64,000 nt of DNA from Strongylocentrotus purpuratus (lineage: Eukaryota; Echinodermata; Echinoidea; Camarodonta; Strongylocentrotidae): assembly GCF_000002235.5 (NCBI RefSeq), contig NW_022145611.1:14292882-14356881 (forward strand). Reading direction: 5' to 3'. Of this stretch, positions 38,691 through 50,251 are shown piece after piece (position 1 is the first letter of the stretch; every line of letters begins with the position of its first letter). The notes beneath the pieces were generated by a model, which worked only from the letters and a program-made list of their open reading frames with translations, did no database searches and had not been told where the DNA came from. The translations under genes were made by a program, and so were the position numbers.

Positions 38691-38780
38691 TAATATATAT
38701 ATAAGCAAGTTTAGTGAAACTGCAATATATATATATATATATATATAATATATTGTGTTTTTACATATATATGTATATTT
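38691..38780. repeat. (AT)n microsatellite
   Basis: AT runs at 38692-38703 and 38724-38752, with further AT-only sequence after them. Confidence 0.9.
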
Positions 38781-40784
38781 TGATAGTCTAGTTAGCATTT
38801 GCTTTAAAATTCAACGAAATTGTTATCGTATACTTAGATGTACATGTAATTACATATACGTCAAATCGAGTGGATAGTAATATGCAAGCATTCAAAGATG
38901 ATTATTGGTGCTTGCTCGTCTACGCGTCTGTTCGACAATATATTTAGTTTCGTAATACCATATAATACGTTACTTATCTTTCTTTCATATTCATTTATCC
39001 CCATGGGGGAAATATTACTACTTTACAGTCCAGGTTTGTTATTCCCATAATGTGTAAGGGGAAAACAACTTGGGCAGACGCGGAATTAACATGTCGCAAG
39101 GCCGAAGCTCTTTACCGCCAATCTATCATGAGTACATTTCCTCCACCATAAAATATGTCGCTGGTTCATTTTCTCCAAGTTTTATCATGTAAGGAATAAT
39201 GAAGCCACATGTTAATTTACAATCAGTGTTTTATATACTTAATAAAGTGATGCTAGGACAATCATTCCCAGCTCAGGCTTCACCCCGGACAACTTCTGAC
39301 CAAGAAAAGTGTACCCGCCAGACGACTAGCCACGAGGACTGTTCCTTGGGATCAACTATTGCTCTGGGAAAACTAGGCCTAAACGAGTACCAACCTAAAA
39401 ATACCTCTTGTGATGAATGTTACAATCCTGATATACTTTGAAAATTTCTTTAAGATTATCAATCAATATTAATAGGATAACTGTATGGGGTCCTTGTATA
39501 GGATGACAATATGTCTGGGGGTAGTTGATTCCTATTTGGGTACGGGATTATTCCTATTGGATATGGGATGCTATTTTTAGAAGTAGTTGTTTGGAATAAA
39601 TGGTGGTATACATACATGCATGCTTGATCTAACCCCCTCCCCCCCCCCCCCCCCCACCAAAAAAAAAAAATGGTATACGGTAAAATAATTGTACTCGAGT
39701 GCAAAACGTACGTTGCACGCAATTACCTTGTGCACCAATCACTTGGATTTCTTTTTACCAGTGTACATGGTATGGAATTAATGTGAAGGATTATTAGGCT
39801 CATGCACGAATCCACTGTATAGAAGATAGTGGTCAATGATTTCCGCGCCCCCCCCCCCTACCCCGAAAAAATGAAGATGAAGAAGAAGAAGAAAAGAAGC
39901 TCAACTGAGATCCTAAGAGAAAAGAAAGTCTACCCAGAGGCACTGAAGTCTATTAGTACCATACCTAAGAGATGGTCATGAATTCCTTTACAACCCATCA
40001 ACTTCGTCAGAATTCTTACAGTCCTTTACGTAAAAATGACATGACATCCTTCACTATCACCGTTCATTTTTTTTAAAAGTGTGTAAGAGAGAGACCTACT
40101 ATAGAAACCCAGTAATAATTATGTAACGCATAATTGCAAATATTAATACAACTTTATGCCTATGATTTAAAGCGGACACTCCCCTTTAAATTTTGTAACC
40201 AAAAATCAAAGTGGTTTTATCCAGAATTTACCCTTTAAAATGTCTTCTTGAACGAAAAGTAGAAAAAGTTTCAGTTAAAATTAACAGTCCTTTACTACGT
40301 TAACAAGAAAAAGAGCTTTTTATTATATTTATTTCGTTTCTACAAGCGTTTCGAAAGAACATTGATATGATTCTGAGGAGGGTGTCAATATTAAAAACAA
40401 ATTTTACCTGGAGTCTGTTTTTTTATCAATGACTATAACACTTTTGATTTAAATTTCGCCATAGCCACAGCAATGGTCAACATACAACCTTTAATCGTAT
40501 GTCAAGTCATCGTAATATGTAGGGAAGAAGACGGGTCCTTTAATGATTGTACTTTCCATCATATTCTGTCTTCGGTGGTGGTCGCTCGTTAAAATCGATC
40601 GGTTTTGTTTTCATTCGGTGAAATGTCACATTTTGTCTTAGATTCAGGGAGTGGAAATATGATCAGATGACCTTTCATCATATTGGCGTTGGCCCGGAAT
40701 ACCGGCCAGGACACCCATATATGGTTGGCATTATCCCGTTCTTTCTCCCTGCAAATTGACAAAGTGGATAGAAATTTCAAAGAA
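38781..40784. other. No recognised gene; poly-C/poly-A and poly-C tracts
   Basis: C17 at 39639-39655 is followed by A12 at 39659-39670, and C11 lies at 39848-39858. TAGGCCTA occurs at 39374-39381. The stretch 40168-40530 begins TTAAAGCGGACACTCCCC and ends GACGGGTCCTTTAA, which is weakly inverted. I could not establish it as an element. Confidence 0.45.
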
Positions 40785-41002
40785 TTGGAGGGAGAAAGAG
40801 AGGGAGAGAGATTAAAAAAAAAAAAGAGAAGAGAGAAATAAAAGAGGAAGAGAGGGAGAGAAGAGGGATAGAATTTTAGATAGAGAGAATGTAAAATAAT
40901 ATGTATTGAGGGAGAGAGAGAGAGAGAGAGAGACTCTTTAAGAGTGGGTAAAACAGAAAATGAGCGAGAGGGAGGGAGAGGGAGAGAGAGAGAGAGAGAA
41001 AG
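40785..41002. repeat. (GA)n-rich purine region
   Basis: Several GA and GGGA blocks. A leucine/serine-rich 144-codon frame on the - strand is an artefact of the complement. Confidence 0.9.
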
Positions 41003-41064
41003 AAGGCGCAAGTTGTTTATCAAGAAAAGGGTGCCGCTGATGCAATATCTATTACAAGCAACAT

Positions 41065-41152
41065 AAGTCGGGAAATTCGGTCAGTAATTTTCTTGACATA
41101 GCGGCATCATTTTCATCAGTACAAGAATTCCACAACAAAATGAAAATGCCCT
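41065..41152 (+). repeat. Dispersed repeat R2, forward copy (88 bp)
   Basis: Nearly identical in reverse complement to 43261-43347. Shared words include TTGACATAGCGGCATCATTT and CAACAAAATGAAAATGCCCT. Only about four positions differ. The flanks are unrelated on both sides. Confidence 0.85.
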
Positions 41153-41854
41153 TAAAACCTGAATCATTAGAATTTTCAAAGTTCAGAACTGAGGCTGTAT
41201 AGAAGGGTACTAACATGCAATAGCCATATCGATAGATGGTTAAACTTAATAATTTCCCCTAGGGAATAAATCATGAAGGTCGCCTGCGAGAGAAACATAG
41301 TATGGCACATCTTACGTTAAAAAGCTATACGTGAAGGTGAAAGCCAGGTCAACCCCTCTTTCCTGATGAGGCCATATCGAAAAAAGCTAGCGGCCACATT
41401 ACTTTATTTATTGGACAATACTGTCCCCGCGTTCAAGCTTTATTTTCACTGCTTACCAAGAACTCATTACGCGGGAATTCGTCTGCGGTGTCTTTTCAGC
41501 GTGCAGAGTGAACTGTTTCTCGGTCCGCAGCTACGCTTAAGAGCTTTTAGAGTTGTTGATGAATCAGTTCGAGTACGGTTAATCGACATTTAAGAACTCA
41601 CTTTTAATTCTCAATGAAGTTGACTTTGCCTGTAGGCCTGGCTCTGAGCTGCGTGAAGTCAAATTTGCGGTCTTTGGTCACTCTCCACAGACGCTGATAT
41701 AGCTGGGGTAAAAGCGAATTAGAGCGAACGAGTACTCACGAAGGTTACATCAGATAGCAACTCGTGAGCAAACGTTTGAAGATGGACACTTTCAAAATGA
41801 GAGAAAGCATTGCGCTTTTAACATTGCATGAGCCAACAGGCCAACATTTTGATT

Positions 41855-41860
41855 TATATA

Positions 41861-41906
<46 letters not shown>
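41855..41906. repeat. (AT)n microsatellite
   Basis: A pure AT run from about 41868 to 41906 with an AT-only lead-in. Confidence 0.93.
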
Positions 41907-41908
<2 letters not shown>

Positions 41909-43260
41909 CTGATAAATGGCAGTAATAGTGCATTTAATACCGAGTACATTTAATCGGGTTACAACTATTAACAGTCTATACTTAACGACTTTAAGGCGGT
42001 GAATCTAAAGGGAATTGCGAGAAACGGGGTCTTTGATACATGTTTATTAAAACGGAGATTCTTTAGCAAATGTTAAGAAAATATCAGTAAATGAACAGGC
42101 ATGGCGGGTGGCAAGTGGGAGTTAGTAAGAGGGAGTTAAGAGGGAGTTAATGCCACAGTGTTTGGCGCTGAACTAAGCAGTTTTATGGTCCCCAAGAGAA
42201 ACAGTCACGTGACCACTACAGAGGCAAATGCTATCACATGATCTTTTATGATTACGGGCCTCTATATGTTTACTGATTTTAATGTTAACATTAAAGTGAG
42301 ATTGCACTCATGAAGGGTCGAGAAAAAAAATCACAAACTATGTGAAGATAATTAATGCCTGATTACCTGATGCAAGAGTGTACACCAGAGGGAGTGGGTG
42401 AGACATAATCTTGGTGTCTTCTCCTTTGTTTTGCATGCTAAAATTTCAGAATTAATAAAAGTTTGAACGTTTATAAATCATTGAACATAATTATGAGTAC
42501 GTGAATTATTGGCATTTGGCATTTTTTGTCTTGTATATTTGTCTGCGATTAATTGCTTGTATTGTGTATTATACTGGTCATATTATATTATGTTAATTTA
42601 CACGGCATTCTTGTAAAACAGTGTTAAAACCACTGATGAAGGCACCATGGCTAACGAAAACTTAATAAAGAAAGAAAGAAAACTAAAAAGAGAACATAAC
42701 AATAAAAATATGTTGAGGTATTTCAGTTTAAAGATAGAGCATTGGAAGATGACGGGGTGTGGTCAGGAATAATGTTATCATGAAACTTTCTGTAATTACT
42801 TTTCACTTCTACTTTTTGCTATCATTTTGAGGTAGGAAGCTTAAACAAATAAATTTGAATTTTACCTTTAAAATTAAATACTTGCGCGTTGGAGGTGCTA
42901 GTTATTTAGCTAGTTTAAAAAAAAAGGGGAATTCATGTCGTTAAGTGTTGATTCCATCCCTTGTAACTCCCTATACCACAAATCGATCTGAATTACGTTC
43001 ATCCAGTAACATTTGGCTTAAGGAAAATTGAACTAAAAGAAACTGGGGGATAGAGCATATATGCATTAGCGTTTCCCTCTCTGTGGAATAAATAAGGTCT
43101 TTCTCCAAACACCCTATACCCTTGAGCATTCAAAATCAGACTTAAGAGTCACCTAATATTTACTTCCTTATACCTCCTTAATTTCCTTCCTTATAATTCC
43201 TCATATTTCCTTTTACTTCCTATAATTTACTTTCCTGGTACATAATTCAATTTTTATACC
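41907..43260. other. No recognised gene
   Basis: AT-rich, with a T/C-rich degenerate array at about 43150-43235 (TTCCT and TACTTCC units). No frame of note. Confidence 0.45.
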
Positions 43261-43347
43261 AGGGCATTTTCATTTTGTTGTGGGATTCTTGTACTGATGA
43301 AAATGATGCCGCTATGTCAAAAAAATTACTGACCTAATTTCCCGATT
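43261..43347 (-). repeat. Dispersed repeat R2, reverse copy (87 bp)
   Basis: Reverse-complement partner of 41065-41152, about 2.1 kb away. Both copies end at the same points, which suggests discrete element ends. They are too short and too similar to be ancient. Confidence 0.85.
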
Positions 43348-46300
43348 TTATTTATCTATTTTGTAGGCACCTTGGCTTGATAATTTAGACAGATGGAAAT
43401 AGGCGCTAACGTTGTTATCATTATACGAACTGCTGTTATCATGTTTGATGGAAACGTTATCTATACATGAAGTGCCAAAATCTGAACTAGGCTCTGGTTT
43501 TTTAAAGTTTAAATAATATTTATGTTTCATCAAGCAAATAATCTATAATATTTTATCGACATTATAAAAAATTAAAAAAAATAACAGTAAAAACAAGTAG
43601 ATTCATCATCCATAATCGCACTGTTTTTAAGACACAAAAGTGAAGAATGAGTTAGGGATTGAAAAATTCCAAATAGGCAGGCCATGCAGACAGTTTTTAC
43701 CCTGCAATGCCTCCAGAATCAATGTCTGGATACCCCAGAAGCCACAAGTGAATTATCTGGGCACTAGGCTGCCATGTATTGATCCAAATGATTATTCTTG
43801 AACAATCATCGGAATGAATTAATTTAAAAACACGCCTCTGCCAGATTTGCTGTTTTCTTTTGTGAATATATGCTGGAGTAACAATTTTAAATTCCCCATG
43901 CTCGAGTTCAAGCGAACGTTTGAGTGGGCCCGTTCTGGGAGACTGGTGTCACGTCTTGCTCATGATTAGGGGGGAAGTGATGTGTGAAATCCCCCCGGTG
44001 ATCCCAACGATGGGGTTCCTTCCTCCAATGTCCACCACTCTCAGACACCCTCGTATCCAGGTCGTACAAGCGAAAGGGTCGTAGTGGCGCCTTTGTACAT
44101 AATGTATCAATTACTCAGGCACACACAGGGTTTGAATGTGCACATTTTCTCTTCATTTTTAAGTAAAATAAACTTGTTCCAAAAGAAAGAGCGCTAGGAT
44201 GGAATATCTTAAATACAGCAGTGTTTGCTCCCATGTACGTATATATTGTTTGCGCGATGTGTTTAAGCTGAAACTATACGCGAAAACAACCTGTTTTCTA
44301 AGGGAATATTGTATTTATACAAAAACAACAATAATAGTCCTATTAACAAACCATGTTAACAAGCGAAATTGAAGTGCCGTATGTATTCACACGTAGTAAT
44401 GACCCTTGCTTTTTTCCTTCCTAAATTGTATTCTAAATTTTTGTTTACATAATTTAACCAATTGAAATAGTTTAATTTAATTTAATTCAAGGTAGAAAAA
44501 AACGAACAATGGATTGAATATAAAAACACAACTTTAATTAATAACCGCACCCGAACGCCAAACTTTTGCTTCTGGAAATTAACGAAATAATTTTATCCGT
44601 ATAAATAATTTATTAATGGATTTCATTTCTATTTCGAGGCTGTGCAATCACTAGGTTGTTCTCACGTGCTCTGACCAATCAGCGATCTATTTCTGTATCA
44701 CAATTAGAGTAAACAATTTTGGAAAAGGTTTGATATATTTCAAATCTTCTCACCATAACAGACCCGCTTTGGTAATACACAGGAGACTTTTTAATGACGT
44801 CATCGTAACATCTAAATACCCATCTTGACTTGCTACCAGTCACGCGTTTGCCATCAATCTTTACCACTAATAATTACTCCCAAACGTGAATTGCCTATTA
44901 CGTCAATGTCTTGTGAGGCCAACTTTTCATTACAAGTGAACCCGTAAAAGGTTGCTTCCTTCGCGGAAGAGCCAACAAAAAAAAAACCGACCTGAAAAAT
45001 ACACGAACACATTGTCAAAAGTGAACATGACCTTGTACAAAAGCGATTGATTTTTAGGCGTCCAAGTGGTCAATAGTCTGAATTTATACATTCAGTATAC
45101 AGTCAGGACTAACTTACTTTGTTGTTTACAGCGTTTCGTCGGGCATTTTGCCTGGGGTTGCTCACAATGATCAATCTCCTTGTTTCAAGGTTTCTAGCCT
45201 GAAAACCCAGAATCATTATATTTGTTATGTGTAGCATTCATCACTATGGATGGCGTTGTCGTTTCTGCCTACATGTATACACATATGTTTTGTTTGTCCT
45301 TTGCATAAATACTTAACTACCATACTATTGTACATAGACACATAATGCTCGTATATTCCACCTCGTTTGAAATTCAGAAACTTGTGCCTGATAGTGATGG
45401 TTTAACGTGAATAAATATTGAGATTAAATTGACTCGCTTAAAATTATTTAGGGTAATATGAGACTATAATGTTTATGTCCAGAGTATATCCGATTTTATT
45501 ACCCTCGCCTGTGACTCGGGCAAAATCGTATGCTCAGGCAATATTATAGATATATTGACTGCTATGAGAGGCGTCGCTTTTTCTATAGGCTCAAGGGGAC
45601 GTAACATCCTGATATGACCCTGAGCCCCATCAGGTCCCCGAGATCTAGCATAGAAACAGCTATGCTTCGAATATTAAAGCAGTCGATATATCTTTTATAT
45701 ACCGAATAAACAAACAAAATCTACAAGGAATTCTTACCTTATCCTTTTCTTGAGTAAAGACTGGTTAAAAATTGACAGAAAATCTGAGACACTGTCTGTT
45801 AATCTTCGCTGGAAAGGTGCCTGAATGTTACGATCATTAGGGAATCGCACACACACTGCACTGTATGGTATCCGCGCTCGCACAAAGAAACTTTTAACAC
45901 TTAAAAAAATGGGGATTTTAGAAAAATTTAACTTTGCGGCCCGTTACCCGGGGCAACGGGCATCTTTCTCATTGACCATTGACCGTTACGTGGGCATGGC
46001 TAAAATCACGACTCCAATTTCGACCGATCAGATGACTAGATTTATTCAAAATATTAAAGAGATATATATCATTTCTCTTATCTCCCTCAAAGCCAGTCAA
46101 TATCAACTTATGTTATTTGAGAGAATGATGATCGTTCTCATCTCCAACGGAGTATGCATGCGTGTTCCCGGCATTGTTTTAAACTAAAGTAGAACAGACT
46201 AGCAGACACGAATACTGTAAATAATTGCTGCCCGATAGACAATGGAAATTAAGTTTGCAAGATTTATTGAGTGAAACCTGTAATTGAATTGAGCTAGAAA

Positions 46301-46989
46301 TTAAAGTGAGTTCGTGAAATAGTATCCGTCTGCCCGTCTCGTTCTTCCGTGTGCTACATTTAAACTTGTCCCATGCATGAAAGCGATTCAAACATCTCTG
46401 ACCCAAATGGCCCACTTCCGCGTCTGTAATCCAAACAATTGTCCCAAGTACGCTCATTCTCTCTCTGTAAAACTGAAGGAAGTTTAAAAACAAAACTTTT
46501 TGGATAGTGACCCTCTTTCGGTTATATGAATAGCGGTACTTACGAGTAGCGGTTCTTATGAAAAGCGGTCCTGACGACTAGTGAGTCTACCTCTTGATAT
46601 CTGTGTCAAATGTTACTTTTACGAACAACTTTCTGGCTCTCAATAGGACAGGTGATGCACATGCCTATACCGTCGCTATATAACGTAATGTCATTATCTG
46701 TTATCATTGATATTAATATGTCTACAATGCTTACATCTAATGCCATATAGTTCCAAGTACATTTTGATTGGATCAGCGCTTCGATCACTATACTGTAAAA
46801 GCCCTTAATAAGAAACAATTATCATTAATTATCATTATCGATATCTGGAAGAGATTAATTTTGGCATTCAATAATTTCACCAATTATACAATAGCAATAT
46901 TTAGAGAGAAGGTATGATTGGAAAAAACGGTCTGTAAGTATCATTTTAGCAACAGTGACACAATGACCCTCAACACCGGATGAAGGGGG
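43348..46989. other. No recognised gene
   Basis: The longest frame is 120 codons on the + strand (45825-46187), with a 104-codon frame on the - strand just after it (46179-46493). Neither has a recognised motif or splice context. Confidence 0.45.
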
Positions 46990-47051
46990 AGTGAGAGGGG
47001 CGAATAAGGGGGGGGGGGAGATGGGAACAGACAGAGAAAGACAAAAGAGAG

Positions 47052-47084
<33 letters not shown>

Positions 47085-47395
47085 CGAACAGGGGGTCAGC
47101 GGGAGAGGTTGGGTGAGACTAAGGGAGAGCAGGGGATAATATGAGGCCTAGACAGAGAAAAAGAGAGGGATAGAGAGAGAGAGAGAGAGAGAGAGACGAA
47201 CAGGGGGTCAGCGGGAGAGGTTGGGTGAGACTAAGGGAGAGCAGGGGATAATATGAGGCCTAGACAGAGAAAAAGAGAGGGATAGAGAGAGAGAGACGGA
47301 GACAAAGCAGAATAGAGGGGAAAAGGGGAGGAAGGGAGAGAGGGAAATAGAAAGAGAGAGAGAGAGAAAGAGAGAGAGAGAGGAGGGGGATGAAA
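46990..47395. repeat. (GA)n-rich region with a 112-bp tandem duplication and poly-G
   Basis: Two copies of a unit that begins GACGAACAGGGGGTCAGCGG start at 47083 and 47195, a period of 112 bp, and are almost identical. Their junctions lie within GA runs, so slippage or unequal exchange between GA tracts is the likely origin. G11 lies at 47008-47018 and more GA blocks continue to 47380. Confidence 0.92.
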
Positions 47396-49811
47396 AATAG
47401 TCATAAGCTACTTCACAACATGTTGCTCGTTTCATTTCGACTCACGGATCTTCTCACTCAGGAGTAATTGAGATAAACGCAACCAAGGATTAAATGATGA
47501 TCCACGGGAAAGCTTAGCCCTCACTTCACTCTCAATGAAATACAGAAATTAATCATTCCTAACTGTCAAAGATCGTGCTCGGCTGTTTGCGAAGTTCTTC
47601 CAGTTTAGTACGCCGCGCCTCGCCTCTACGTTATTGCCGTTGTCATAATTACTGTCATTTCGAATAAATATGATTTAAAGTCCACGGATTTAATCATACC
47701 TCTGTCACTTGTTCGATATCGGCTTACACTGAAATCCCTTGAAGGGGCTCTCGTCGCGGTGGTGCCGAGATTAAAGACGTCGCAATCACCGTCAACATTC
47801 ATTAACAATTTTGCGTGCGTGCAAGGCAGGATACAATTTAACGGACGAGTTTAAACAAATTAAAAACCAGCAAAATTAACTTTCTCCGGATTAAGCGCAC
47901 ACTTCGTGAGATCCCCATAGTCCCTTCCGATTTTTTGTGAAAATGTCGTTATTAAAATGAAAATGACATCGGGGACTAAAGACAATTTAACACACAACTG
48001 GGTAATCTGTAATTTGAATAATAGATGAAGACGTTCACAATCCCATAAGCTGTAGTATGGAATTGGCTGGATGCAAACGTTCGTTTATGAAGGTATAGAG
48101 ATGGAGACTTACATTAAGCACCCGTGTTCAAGATTGAACTCTGTAGAAACAATGATTATGATGTTTGAAAGTCGTCAGGAATGAATTAGATTAATATGTC
48201 ATGATTTTAAGTACTATTTAGCTTTGGAGGTTTGAACAATAAAAATTGTTTAATTTTGCATGAATCTAAGTCAACTTAAAAAACACATTACAAAAAGCCC
48301 GAGGCCATACAATTATCATATGTGTGTCAAAGAGAACGGTTTACTGTTGGATATTCCTTTGCCTTGCCGTTGCATTTTGGAAACGCATTTGGAGGAGAAA
48401 AAAAATATCTGTAAGATTTGGTTTGTATAAAGGGAAACGATCATTTTATTCTTTTTAAGTTATTTTGTAATCCCAAATAATTTGGATGGAAATTTGGGTA
48501 TAATTCTAAAGTTTAACTGCCGCAGTACCTTTTAATCATTCTGGGGATGATAGGGAAAGAGCAACTCAAGTTCACAGTAGCGAATTGATATGCATAACAT
48601 ACTTTGGAGTGATGTGATTTATTGAAACATTTGTAATTCCGTTCGGCGGATGGGTATAGAGTTTATAAATCATCAAGTGTCTCTCAAGACGGCTGCGTTA
48701 CAAAAAGACTCTCGACATTGAGAGCACTTTCTCCATTACGACATCTTTGAATCATCCCCAACCTCTGATTCTCCTCCAATTTCCCCCTGGAAACAACCAC
48801 TTCAGCTCGGTAACCCTTGAAACGTTAGACATTAATAAAAGACTGACTGAAGCTCTAGCCGAACCGCTACATGCCATGGCGGCAGGAAATCATTACAACA
48901 AAACAATCAACGGGTGGGACAGTATGCTGGCCTACCGGATGTTGTTCGCGTTTGTTGGACAGGCCATTTGATTGGCTGTCGTAATTTTATGACGGAATAT
49001 TAAGTACGAATGATCTTTCACTCTTAAGACGTAATTTTAAGACCCAATGGCAAGTCTCTACACCGGAAGGAAATACCTGGGCCATGTGTCTTGGAAAGTT
49101 ATTTTAGATTTGTGGAAATATGGGAAATTCAGGTCATGTCATATGATGATCTAAGATCTACAGCGTAGCCAATGCCAGTCATGTGCGTTCCAGTTATTGG
49201 TTTTCCTACTTTACCACTATTTTGTCGGGGGAGGAGGAGGGGGGGGGGGGAGCACCCTAGCTCTCGTGGCTACACCCGTTTCAAACCACAACATTTCGTT
49301 TGTGCCATAAATCAAGTACATCATGGGCAGTGGAAACTGAGAGAAACCCTAATATGGCTTACATTTAAACCAGAATCAACCGCTACACTCAATTGGTTTT
49401 CCCAATCAAACACAACGAAGCGGCCAGAAAGAAAAGAAAACTAGGATGGTTCATACGTACAGGGTATATGGACGGATAAGGTGGTGTAACCGAAAGATCA
49501 AGTGACCTGAGGAGGGTTTAATTTACACCTTCCTCTCGCCCATCACTCTCTTATTGAGTCAATACAGCAGTGGATGAGAGCTGATTGAAAATAAACATAG
49601 TCCAGCTGAGTCGACGACGTCATGTTAGTGTCCTCTTGACTTGAATCGATTGGAAACAAGTGGCAAGATTTCCACGAAGAAATCAGAAAGTTCTTAAAGG
49701 CATCATGAAGGAATTTGGAGGGCTTGACGCAAAGTGAGTCCGAAATCGTACAGACAGGAAGTTGGTCCGAACTGAACTGGCAATGCTAGGACAACTAAAA
49801 CTTGGACCATA
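47396..49811. other. No recognised gene; possible regulatory patch
   Basis: The patch at 47600-47830 is less AT-rich and holds several TAAT-type words. G12 lies at 49239-49250. Frames at 48747-48971 and 49172-49444 have no recognised motif. Confidence 0.4.
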
Positions 49812-50140
49812 CTACCTGAACAAGCTGTTCCCTAGGAAAACTTTGATATAGAGTGAAAGATAACTACCCTTAAAAACGAAAGCAACTAATTTGGAAAAGT
49901 CAACCCGGGAGAGAAAGAGAAAAATCATAGAAAAGAAATTGAAAAGAATGAACCAACGAAGAAAACTATACAACCTCTTCCATACCCTACTTAGATCATC
50001 AATTAATATCAGAAAAAGCAAGGGCCCGAGAATTGAACCTTGTGGAATACCGGATGTAATATTTCAAAAAGAAGAGAAGGAATTTTTGAATGAAGTATAC
50101 AGAGTCCGATTTGTAGGTAACTTCGAAACCATTGTAATGT
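49812..50140 (-). mobile_element. LINE reverse-transcriptase fragment (palm motif B region), decayed
   Basis: On the - strand, 50051-50010 encodes GIPQGSILGPLLFL, the nearly invariant motif at the reverse transcriptase B region of non-LTR retrotransposons. Immediately upstream another frame gives NRTLYTSFKNS, which fits the NRxQYxxxxN segment expected about 15 residues before the motif. A frame change and a stop lie between them. Downstream the frame stays open to 49812 and reads LILIDDLSRVWKRL, the usual IYINDL continuation, but the catalytic ADD motif is not recognisable. The fragment is truncated at both ends. On the + strand the same DNA gives a 'SKGPRIEPCGIPD' peptide, which is only the antisense of this motif. 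Confidence 0.8.
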
Positions 50141-50251
50141 AAAATTTCAAAAACCATGTGCGTCACCTATTGAAATGTGCGAACATTTTCAAAGACGTTT
50201 TACGTAATTCGAACATGATTTTTACGGGATATACTAAAGAGTATTGATGTT
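50141..50251 (+). repeat. Dispersed repeat family R1, copy 3
   Basis: Matches 24693-24830 over GAAATGTGCGAACATT, TTACGTAATTCGAACATGAT and TACGGGATATAC. It abuts the 5' side of the reverse-transcriptase fragment, so one may have inserted beside or into the other, or the repeat may belong to the same element. Confidence 0.6.

Noticed and set aside
40168-40530. Possible element with weak inverted ends (TTAAAGCGGACACTCC / GGGTCCTTTAA)
   Set aside because: Beyond the first six bases the ends match poorly, and no second copy is present in the window.
44679-44867. Peptide containing QSGSVMV on the - strand, reminiscent of the GGGSVMVWG segment of Tc1/mariner transposases
   Set aside because: Only five or six residues match, and the residues around them do not fit the family. 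Too weak to call.
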